Assembly (NCBI GenBank): GCA_963681505.1
Contig: OY811972.1
Span: forward strand, 1,601,432-1,665,431
From: Eunapius fragilis
Lineage: Eukaryota; Porifera; Demospongiae; Spongillida; Spongillidae
Length of the DNA: 64,000 bases
Direction of reading: 5' to 3'
The position numbers were made by a program, and so were the translations under genes. Below are positions 11,044-21,600 of the stretch, piece by piece (within the stretch, counting starts at the first letter, position 1; each line of letters opens with the position of its first letter). The notes beneath the pieces were generated by a model, which saw only the letters and a list, made by a program, of their open reading frames with translations, did not search any database and was not told the origin of the DNA.

Positions 11044-12584
11044 CACCGCATCATTGGGAGATGGTGAGGGTTGGAGAAGGAAGTGGATAGGGGGTGAGCT
11101 AATAATCATGTTCACTTTTTGTTCATAGTGTGTTACTTTTTTGTCATCAGGTATAGTCCCCACACCTCTATCTGTGTCTAGAAGGCCATGCCCTTGTCCC
11201 CAATGGCAACTGCAACAGAGGACTCATTCTATTTCTCTAGTGTTCTTCATATCAATACTCTCAAAGGATCAACTTGGTACAATCAATATTCCAATACACC
11301 CCTGATCCCCTGGCTGTGCTGAGTGGTGTAGTGTTAGTCCTTACCACCTGTGGTGATCACATGTCACCATCCATTTCCTCTTACAGGGTAACAAAGATGG
11401 CTGTAGACCAGACCTATGTGCTAAATGGATCATCATGTAGATGTCCTCTTCCTGGGAACAAGTATGTGTGTGTACATGTGTGTACATGTGTGTGTATGCA
11501 CTAGTGAGCACTCATCACTCCCTAACAGACATTGGGTCAGTAGTGCTCAAGATGGCTATGGCCTTTAATGGGACTCTCTTCCCTGTGATTGCTGAAAACA
11601 TCAAGGTTAGTCTCATGTGGAATGTATCAGTAATGCTTTCCATTGGGGGTGTGGTGTCTTTCCATGGGGTGTGGGGTGTCTTTCCATTGCCATTGGGCTT
11701 GTAAATAAGTAGGAACATGCAATGGCTTGTGTAGACACATGTGGGTGCATAATGTGTGCATAGTAGTGGGGCACACTGTACAGTGGTGAGGACTGCTATG
11801 ACAGGAGTATGCTTAAAGCTAGAGCTAATGGTGGTAGGGGGACGCTCGAGTTTGGCAGATAAGGTAGCACCAATGCCCATGGCATGTATCCAGCTACGCT
11901 CAAAATTCGTTCAGTCTACTTTCAAGTGTTGTCACTCGGTTACTGTTTAACATTAACAAACCTGTAAGCGATAGCTATATGAATGTGATTTTGCCCGGTA
12001 ACGTTGGGTGGGGGGGGGAGAAGGTAATACCCACTGCTGTGTTGACATACTATCAGTGAGTGTACTTCTGTTCTGCATATATACCTATGGCTATGTTGGT
12101 GGCAGTGGTGACATAGCAAGATGCTTACGTTTGTACTCCCCACCACCACCACCACGCACCCCTATCCCCCAGCTTGGTGAGGATGTATCAAGTGTGCGTC
12201 AAATGGAGATAAGAAATCAAGTAAGTTCTGACCACACCCCTCAGTCATTTCAATATCACATTCCCCTACACTGTATGTTCCACCCCTCAGAGTGGAGTGA
12301 AGTACCTCTATGTGAACATTGACAGTGGCATCTACAGACTGCCATTGGTCAATACCTGGACTGCAGGCATGGTCAACTACACAGTGTGAGTATGTGTGTA
12401 CTCATCACTTCATGTTATGTGCAGTTTATCATGCAGTATGCTTGCAGAGCTTTGTTTTTGCATAGCGCCATGTACCCACACTTACACACATACTTAAATG
12501 ATCCCATTCTTCAGTGGCTGTGTGTGCTCCAGAGATCCCTACTGTGTGTGTGGAACAATGTTACCATCAGTGTGTGAAGTATGA
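10540..12584 (+). pseudogene. partial, frameshifted duplicate of Sema-PSI exons
   Basis: Eight blocks match exons 9, 10 and 12-16 of the downstream Sema-GPCR gene, in order: ~10,540-10,631 (LKVDITC), 10,724-10,811 (88 bp, same length as exon 10), 11,241-11,332, 11,387-11,461, 11,529-11,605 (77 bp, as exon 13), 12,173-12,220, 12,291-12,385 (GVKYLYVN) and 12,515-12,584 (RDPYC). Most splice sites survive. Two lesions are visible. In the exon-12 counterpart, VTKMAVDQT and DVLFLGT lie in different frames. In the PSI exon an extra TG shifts the conserved YCVW to YCVC and leads to TGA at 12,582. The exon-11 counterpart is missing around an expanded CA repeat. No GAIN or 7TM follows. It is best read as a decayed tandem duplicate, although a short secreted product cannot be ruled out. 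Confidence 0.72.
10968..11046. repeat. (CA)n microsatellite
   Basis: A run of about 38 CA dinucleotides, with one CG step near the end. It sits where the counterpart of Sema exon 11 should be, between preserved blocks of the duplicate, and may mark the loss of that exon. Confidence 0.95.
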
Positions 12585-12849
12585 AGACCCCATGATATAA
12601 TCACGTCTCATCATAAACATCTCCCCACTGGCACCAGCATGGTATCATTATTAGATCAATTGTTTATCAGTATAAATCCATGTTTTGTATTCGCGTTGGG
12701 TTATGTTGAACGTGCGACAAGGTAAACTTGTGGAACGTCACGGGAATCAACCAGGAATGGACATTGATATCATCCTGGCTGTTTATATTTCATTGCGCAT
12801 GCGTCACCCTTAATAGCACGTGTACGTTCTCTGTTCGTGACCTTTAATG

Positions 12850-13000
12850 GCAGGGGCGGATTTAGGGGGGGGGGGGGGGGTCCAGGGTGTCCGGACCCCC
12901 CCTTTCCTATATGTAATCTATGCAGCGTTCTGCATGTTACCGTCCTTGGATTTGCAAGCTTGCAAATCGTTCTAACCAAGCGGGGTCTATATCGATCTAA
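12850..13000. repeat. GGGGCGGATY-type element end with poly-G
   Basis: The segment starts AGGGGCGGATTTAGG, followed by a long G run and then TCCAGGGTGTCCGGACCCCCCC. Related ends occur at 58,459-58,730 and near 63,745-63,825. The pattern CAGGGGCGGATC is typical of terminal inverted repeats of hAT-like MITEs in many animal genomes; that parallel is recalled, not tested. Confidence 0.5.
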
Positions 13001-13002
13001 TT

Positions 13003-13340
13003 AAGGGGGCTTGTCCAAACTATATTTGGAAAAATTAGCGTCATTGTGACGTTAGGGGGGGGGGGGGGGGGAGGCTGTGACGTTAAGAAAAATTTTATTG
13101 TCCGCAAGTATTGTTTTATAATACGGAACATCTAGTTAGCTGCAGCGTTGACTCCAGTTGCAGCAGTTACGTCTATTCAGACTACACTGCACATTGAGTA
13201 ATGTTTCATGCTACTAATCTAACAAAAACGCTATGACGCTAAGAGGGGGGGGGGGGGGGGGGGGGGGAGGGGGGGGGGTTAATATGTTAACGTCACAATG
13301 ACGCTAATTTTTCCAAACATAGTTTGGACAAGCCCCCTAA
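13003..13340. mobile_element. TIR MITE with AGGGGGCTTGTCCAAAC ends
   Basis: Inverted ends of about 50 bp match across the element. The left begins AGGGGGCTTGTCC and continues through TAGCGTCATTGTGACGTTA; the right is the reverse complement with few changes. The interior holds two poly-G tracts (near 13,054-13,071 and 13,244-13,278). The right end is flanked by TAAATCC. It sits next to the GGGGCGGATT element, possibly nested in it. Confidence 0.8.
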
Positions 13341-14400
13341 ATCCTCCTACATAACGGCATGTGTGCATGTAGATAATTTGTACTTAATCGCGCGCGATCG
13401 GTGCGTGTGAGCAGCAATTGAGGTAAGCGATCAAAAGACGTGAGTGGGATGGATCTCAGATTCTTTTCATAACAGGTTAACAAACTAATACTAGAGTAAA
13501 ACATACATGAGTCGTTAACGTTTATAGACATGTATAGCTGGTGCATGGTCACGTGCACGCTTCAGTCACAGATCGAGGTTCCTTTTCACGTTCAAATATG
13601 CCGTTACAAAGTTCATAAGACTATAAAAGGACACGCCCTACCAAGCTTTCGAGGTAAGCTTCACTATAAGTACGGTTGACCTTGTTATTGTTACAGTATG
13701 GTCTCTGCTTCTCGAACGTGACGGTTGCATCCACTCAAGATTTAAGATCAGACATGTCTTGTATTGTAATCTGACCTTTTTTTCTTCTTAATTTTTTTAG
13801 TGTCTGAACCAGAGAAGCAACCTGCTCGATCGCCATAGCGTGTAAAGACATCTAGTTTTTCATATATGTGTTTTCTTTATGTTGTATCATTTTTTCAAAT
13901 CAATTGAACCTGTTGTTGTATTGTTTATAATATCAATTTATGTAGGGATCATCAATTAACGCTGCACATACGAGATATTGATACCTCTGTCAACACGCAA
14001 TATTAGAGTGTACTGGCTACCCTTCAGGGGTGTTGGCTGTAACACTCCTGAGTGGTTACTACTACACCCCAGGTGGTGTCATTCTTAACCATACGTCCGA
14101 ACACCCCTAAGTGTGTTACGGTAATATCTTTTTTAAAACAGTGCATTGATTGAAATACAAGTTAAGGCAGCTTTGTGGCACAATGACATATGTGTTAACC
14201 ACGTACGAATAATAATTAGCGCCTTGTGGCTTGCCACTTTGGTGGCCTATCGCAGTTCAAGGATTTAATGACCTAAACCATGGTTTAGGACCTAAACCTG
14301 TTGTTTAGGACCTAAACCTGTTGTTTCGGACCCAAACGCTCTTCATGTTCTGCCTACCACTAAAATTTTCACAATCCGGCTCAAATTTCCGGATGTTGTT
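13341..14400. other. intergenic, no gene seen
   Basis: No recognisable coding region lies here. Short internal repeats occur at 14,268-14,330, where ACCTAAACC and GGTTTAGG words alternate. A quasi-palindromic piece lies around 14,000-14,115, built from AGGGGTGTT and AACACCCCT-like words. This stretch separates the decayed Sema duplicate from the start of the intact gene. Confidence 0.5.
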
Positions 14401-14412
14401 GAGACAGTGTTG

Positions 14413-14575
14413 GTGATGTAAAAAGCTAAGGAAAGGAACAAGGTTTTTCATGGGAAAAAGAAAATGAGACAAAAACCTACATTTAGCACATGTAAATGAA
14501 AGCACTGAAACCAAAATTGTATTTGTCTAATTTTCCTTGCCCAAAACCTTGTTCCCTTCCTTTTAGTTTAACTGC
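14413..14575. mobile_element. foldback MITE, family A copy 2 (short)
   Basis: A shorter, more diverged foldback. A left arm with GATGTAAAAAGCTAAGGAAA and AACAAGGTTTTTC pairs with a right arm with CCAAAACCTTGTTCCCTTCC. It lies about 100 bp upstream of the start codon of the Sema-GPCR gene, so it may contribute to that promoter region. Confidence 0.65.
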
Positions 14576-14626
14576 CGGACTTCAATTCCTGCATGAGAAT
14601 GCATATTTTTTCCGGCCCTACCTATT

Positions 14627-14634
14627 TATATAAG
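14627..14634 (+). promoter_or_regulatory. candidate TATA box of the Sema-GPCR gene
   Basis: The octamer TATATAAG ends 45 bp before the ATG at 14,680. A TATA box there would set transcription start near 14,655-14,662. That would exclude the upstream ATG at 14,641 and leave a very short leader before the better-context ATG (ACC before ATG) at 14,680. This is positional inference only. Confidence 0.35.
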
Positions 14635-14679
14635 TAAGCTATGTTTTACTTTCTTATTTCATTGGAGGGTGCATGGACC

Positions 14680-15581
14680 ATGCAAATGGATATCTTTAAC
14701 TTCTTTCTGCTGCCGCTGGCCTTACCCTTCGCATCTAGAGCTCAACCTCCTGTAGCGAGTCCTGTATTTACAGATGGCTACAGCCAGCCCATATCGGGTA
14801 AGCACCGTGTGTCGTTGTGCGTTGTGTTGTGCAGGGAGATAGGGAGGTAATGGAGGGAATGGGTGTCGACGGAGAAGGAGGAATTTGAAGTAGAAAGGAC
14901 GACAGTATGAGCCTAAATGGATTAGCTATATAGAAATCGCAAGTCAGCAATCACTGATCAAGCTTGATGTACTGACCGCGCTCACCATATTGAAACACAA
15001 CGCGCACCAGCATGTGTATATAATAGTAGTGATGTAGTGATCTAAATGAGGAGGATCTTGTGTTCAGAGCCGGCGCATTAACTGAACAGCCGATCAAGAT
15101 GATGTCATACGGTATACGATTTCGAGTGCATGTACATATCCTGTGCATATTCACAACTCATTTCTCTGTACATGTATGCCTGCTACAATACTGTACATGT
15201 ATGCCTGGACTACTGTACAGTACATGTAATGCCTGGACTACTGTACTTCGTTCTCCTTCCCTCAATGATACATCAACCGAGTTTCTTTAGTTGTGTGGGC
15301 CTATACCTACAACTAAGTGCGCCGCACAACTTCATGCATCTCTATAGGCTCACAGACAATGGGTGAATGAGGTGGGGAGCGTCCCATGTGGTGGTGATGA
15401 AACACGCACAACATGGATTCAGAAGTGCATGGCCCTAGCCTATGAACCAATATGGAATACTTTTCTGGTTCCAGGTCCGGTGAGAGCCGTACTGAGACCT
15501 GGGGTAACAGAGCGTTTGGGACAACTGTTTTGCCATAAAGTCCAAATCATATCTTGAGACCCGAGATAGATAACCACTCTT

Positions 15582-15614
<33 letters not shown>

Positions 15615-18600
15615 GTCTGGTTTCATGGGCCTGTCAATGATATGGCTGCTTGCTTGTAAAATGTACTGCCGGAAAGAATAATTCAAGCGTACATGTATTT
15701 GATTAAAATTAGGTGCCTTCTATAGTATAAAACTTATAGACCTTCTCCGTCACCCCCACCCCCCATACTCACCAATTTGCACTCAACCTGCTCCAATTCA
15801 AAAACACACCTGTTTTAACTTGAGATGGCAGCAATGAGAGGAATAGGATGAGACAGGAGAGGGGAGGAGGAAGAGAAGGGAGAGGGGATGAGGAAGTGAA
15901 GGAGAGAGGAACAGAAGGGAGAGTGAAAGAAGGGTAGGGAGAGGGGGAGAGGGGTATGGAGAGGGGAAGAGGGGTAGGGAGAGGGGAAGAGGGGTAGGGA
16001 GAGGGGAAGAGGGGTAGGGAGAGGGGAAGAGGGGTAGGGAGAGGGGAAGAAGGGTAGGGAGAGGGGAAGAGGGGTAGGGAGAGGGGAAGAGGGGTAGGGA
16101 GAGGGGAAGAGGGTAGGGAGAGGGGTAGAGGGGTAGGGAGAGAGGAAGAGGGGTAGGGAGAGGGGAAGAGGGGTAGGGAGAGGGGAAGAGGGGTAGGGAG
16201 AGGGGAAGAGGGGTAGGGAGAGGGGAAGAGGGGTAGGGAGAGGGGAAGAGGGGTAGGGAGAGGGGAAGAGGGGTAGGGAGAGGGGTAGAGGGGTAGGGAG
16301 GGGGGAAGAGGGGTTGGGAGTGGGGAAGAGGCGTAGGGAGAGGGGAAGAGCAGTATGGAGAGGAGAAGGGGTAGGAGAGGGGAAGAGGAGAAGGAAGGAG
16401 GAGAAGGGAGGAGGAGAATGGAAGAGAAGGTAGTCTTTTTATAGCAATGGAATGCCATATGATGGTATGAAGTTCTGCTTAATATCAGTGACTGACTTTA
16501 CATAATGCCAACCCTGCATAGCAACGTAATTGTAGCTATGTCATGTGTGGGTGTGTTTTCAACAGATTACATGTACCCCAAGTTCAATGGACTATCATCA
16601 CTAACATCAAAGCCATACTTCATCAGCAAGCTGAACTTTGACGCCATTCCTGGAATGATAGTTGTTGGAGCAGCGTATGTTAATGCAATGGGTCAATAAC
16701 TGTACATTGGATGTACATTGCATTAGATGCTCTTCTGGTATGGATCCTTTCCATGATACATAATTGCCATATTAACTAGTTGAAATAGCCATAAAAAGTA
16801 ATAGAGCTCAATTTTCATGCCAATAAGCTTAGAAAAACATCAGAAAACAGAGCATGCGAACCTTGCTGTAGGAATTTAAAGTTCATTGCCGAGCAGGGAT
16901 AATGGCGATTGCCATGGCAATTATCTGTCATGGAAATGGTCCATAAAAATACTGTGAAAATAAGGATTACACTAAGACTGCATGGACATGCATGTATCCA
17001 TACTGACAATACCATGTGACAAAGGTGAGACCAAGTCAACGATTCCTAATGTGTTCATTCAAACAGAGATTGGCTATATGTCCTAAATCAGGACCTGACT
17101 CTGGTAGGCAAATTGAACCTACCACCAACAGCCTCCATTGCAGAATGTTCAGCTGCTGTTGGATACAATCCAGTGAGGTCCATCATTATGTTGATCCAAA
17201 AAATCACACCTCTTTCCTCCCTCCTCCCCAGGACTACGTGTGCAAGAACCACATTCGTGTGTTCTCCTCCAGTCCCACTGACCCCACCAGACTGGTGGTG
17301 TGTGGGAGTGAGGCTGCTGGGACGCCATCTTGTAAGGGAGTTAGTGTAAGTTATTAACGATTCTGCTGAGTAACACCACCAGCATAACAGCTAGGGAGAA
17401 CCTATGACATCATTGAATACCACTTCATTCTCAAATTGCACAACACTAGCCTGTCCATATAATTAGAATGCATTCTACCATGTGGTCTGGTTGCCATGGA
17501 TCATGTATTGAGATTTCGAGTCTTTACTCATAAATAGAATAGCCCACATGTAAATTGAACTATTGATTAGTCAATAAAAGTGTAACAAACGCTCGCAACC
17601 CGTTGGCACTGACAGCTAGTGACACACTCTAATAATAAGCACCCCAAATACAAATCACTGGTCCCTATTTATAGTGACATTACAGACAACATTAATGGAC
17701 AGACAGTCTGCACATCCCATGACCAGAGTTCAGAGGTTGCTGACATGCGCAGTGACAGACTATTACACCACTCCCTCTTCCAGAAGGTCAGTATCTATCG
17801 GGTGGTCTTCGTATTCGTTGGGGATATCTGTGCTGTACTTCTGCAGGTTGATCAGCATGGGCAGCCTCAACTTCGGCAGGTTCTTCGTGTGGTAATAACT
17901 CCCGAGGTTCCTGCTCCTCTATTCCATCAAGGACTTCTATGTTGCTTCCAACTGGTGCAAACTCCAAAGGTGCCTCATTTTCGTCTGGATTTTCCGGTGG
18001 TGGTCCCTGGAATGTCTCAGTTCTTGTACCTGGTACAAATGGCTTAAGACGATCAAAGTGCACCACTCTAATCATTTTTCCATTCTTGCTTTTAATCTTA
18101 TAGTCACATTCCCCAATGCACTCAACCACTTTAAAGGGCCCAGTCCAGGGGTGATGCAATTTCCTACATTGACCCCGGGGCACAGCTGGTGAATGTAGCC
18201 ATACCCAGTCACCTACTTGATACGGAGCACCATGTACTTTGACATCGTACAAAGCCTTTTGTCGGTTGTGCTCAGTAATACCCTTTTTTCGAGCCAACAC
18301 ATACGCCTCTATGAGATTGTTCCGCAACGTATATGCATAATCACCCAAGGTGCAGGCTTCGTGTGGGGTTGAGCCATACATCAGGTCAACTGGTAAGTTT
18401 ACTTGACGACCATACATCAAATAAAAGGGGGAGTACCCTGTGGATGCATGAACACTCGAATTGTATGCTAAACACACCCTCCGTATACACTGGTCCCAAT
18501 CCATCTTATGATCCTTAACCACTGTAGATAGCATGTCTAACAATGTTCTATTGAACCTCTCTACTAACCCATTACAATGAGGATGGTAGGCCGTTGTACG

Positions 18601-21600
18601 GGTTTTGTGTATCTGGAGCAGGGTGCAGACTTCCTTCAACAAATCTGCCTCAAATTGCCTTCCTTGGTCAGAGTGCAACTGCTCAGGGGGAGAAAAGCGA
18701 CAAAACATTTCATCCACCAACGTTTTGGCCACAGTTACTGCCTCCTGGTTCTGAATGGCATAAACCTCAACCCACCTAGTAAAACAATCACATGCTACCA
18801 GTACATACTTATTGCCTTGAGCTGTCACCGGAAGGGGGCCAAGTATGTCCACTGCTACAATCTGTAAAGGGTATCCAGCCTGCAGGGTCTGAAGGGGTGC
18901 CCTTTTACTAGGTGGTGCCATTTTCCTTGTGCTGCATGTTCTGCATTTCCTACACCACTCCTTCACACTCTCTTTCCAGCCGGGCCAGTAGTATCGCTCG
19001 CGAACCAGATGTATCATCTTACTTTCACCTACATGGCCCCCCATGGAGCCACTGTGGAGGTCCTGCAGCACACTTTCTCTAAGCACAGAAGGCAACACTA
19101 GCTGCAGGTGTTGAGATCGCCCATCAATACACAATCGCCACAAGACGCTATTGTCTACTTTCAGGGATGACCACATCTGCACAAGTTGACGACTCTCCCG
19201 ACTCCATGTTTTTACTTCATCCAGGTTAGGAGTAGCACCACTTTCCTTTGCCTTCAGTACCGGACCAATTGACGGATCATTGAGCTGCTGGTCATGAACA
19301 TCAGCTGCAGAATGGCCTTGAGAGACAATGCCAATTTGAGCAGCGAGATGGGCAGGACTGTACACATGTGTAACTCTACCACATTGATTACATGGTACCC
19401 TGGATAAGGCATCTGCATTCTTGTGCTGGTTACCAGGTCTGTGGACCACTGTAAATGTGTACTCCTGTAGCCGCTCAAGCCAGCGAGCTAGCTGCCCCTC
19501 TGGTTCTTTGAAGTTTTGGATCCACACCAAGGAACCATGGTCTGTTCGGAGAGTAAAGTGAACACCTAAAAGGTAGTGTCGAAAATGGTGAATGAACTCA
19601 ACAACTGCTAGTAACTCGCGGCGAGTAACACAATATCTTTGCTCTTGCCAACTCAGAGATCTACTTGCATAGGCTATTACAACCTCACCCCCATCATCCT
19701 GTACTTGGGACAAAATTGCACCAATACCCATATCACTTGCATCAGTGTCCAACACGAAGTGCCTAGAGTGATCAGGAAAAGCAAGTATTGGGGTTGTCAT
19801 TAAACACTTACGCAAGTGATCAAAAGCAGCCTGACACTGCTGGGTCCACTCAAATGCGATGTTCTTTTCCAGCAGTCGCTGCAATGGTTTTGCTGTAGTT
19901 CCAAAATCCTTAATAAATCTTCTGTAATAGTTAGCGAGCCCCAGGAACTGTTGGATATTCTTCTTACTCTCAGGAACAGGCCACGTTGCAATTACTGCAG
20001 TCTTTTCAGGATCAGTTGCAATACCATTTTCAGAAATGACATGCCCTAAGAAGCGTACTTCTTTTTGACACAACTTGCACTTTGCTGGTTGCAGTTTAAG
20101 GCCTGCCTGTCTTAGTCGAGACAAAACAGTACCCAGATTGGATAAGTGTTGTTCAAAGGTCCGGCCTATCACCACAGTATCGTCAATATATACCAAACAT
20201 TCAACCCAGTTCACATCACATAAAACCCGATTCATCAATCTTTGAAATGTGGCAGGCGCATTACAGAGCCCAAAAGGCATTACTTTAAACTCGTATAGAC
20301 CTTCTGATGTGGTGAATGCTGTTTTCTCCCTACTGCTGCTATCTACTTCAACCTGCCAGTACCCACTTTTAAGATCTAAGGTGCTGAACCACTTAGAACC
20401 CCCTAATGTATCCAAAATGTCATCCACCCGAGGAAGTGGGTAGGCGTCCTTTCTAGTCACAGAATTAACTTTTCTGTAATCTATACAGAATCGTGTGGAT
20501 CCATCCCTTTTACGTACCAATATAATAGGTGATGACCATGGACTGTTAGAAGGTTGTATGATGTCATTTTTCAGCATCTCATTTAGAAGCTGTCTCACTT
20601 CCTGGCGGCGGGCTGGGGAGATACGACGGGGCAGTTGATGGATGGGTTGAGAGTCACCTGTGTCAATGTGATGTTTTGTGAGGTCTGTGCGTCCCAAATC
20701 AGAGTGAAAACTAAACACATCAGCATATTCCATAAGTAACACAAACAGCAATTCCTTCTCTGAATTACTGAGATGAGTACTATTGGAAACAATGTCCCAC
20801 AATACCTTGTGCTCACTTGGAGATACCTCAGTGACTGCTGATATTGTTAAGAGGTGAGCATCGCTGGTAATGGGTGGGTCTTTGTCCAAAGGTTCCATCT
20901 GTGCGATTTTCAAACCTTTCCCCAGTCTCACTGCTTCCTTATGTGGGTTGAATACACGAAGGGGGACAGTAGATCCTGTTGGACAGACCACAGCACGGGC
21001 CACCAGAACATCACAGCGTCCTGTCTGACCCCTCTCAACTAACCACGTGCCTACTACAGGAGTGTCCCCTACCCCACCTGATGATACCTCTACCATGACT
21101 TCTGCCTCACTTTCTGCTGGGATGGTTAGTTTCCTTTGTAATACCAAACCCACAGTTTTGCTCACTTTCTGGTTCACATCTAACAGTGGGAGAACTAGTT
21201 TCTCCTTTGGAAAGCTGATTTTCCTTTCCCCACTATCTATCATGCATTTGAATGTTTCCAAAAAGTCCAGCCCTAATATTGCCTCGACGGTCATTCCCTC
21301 CACAACAAGAAACTTGTTTTCAAACACCACGTTTTTAGACAATGACAGGTGGACCAACACAATGCCCTGTACATGCAGAGGTGATCCATTCACACCAACC
21401 AGCCTATTGCAACCACCCCATTCTTTCAGCTCCATGTGTTTATTAGCTGATACCCTGTGCCAAATATCTGTACTAAGGAGTGAAACAGACGCCCCGGTAT
21501 CTACTACGAACTGAACTGGGATTGATGCTATGTATCCTTTCAAACGGTAACTTATTTCGGAAGCAATGGACAATGCTGGGACTGTTAATTCTGGGGCCCA

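Noticed and set aside
14641-14679. Upstream ATG as start of the Sema-GPCR
   Set aside because: It is possible because the frame is open, but a TATATAAG box lies only 7 bp before it, its context is poor, and a typical signal peptide begins at the ATG at 14,680.
15769-16458. 229-codon Ser/Pro/Leu-rich minus ORF
   Set aside because: Complement of the polypurine minisatellite; no signal of selection.
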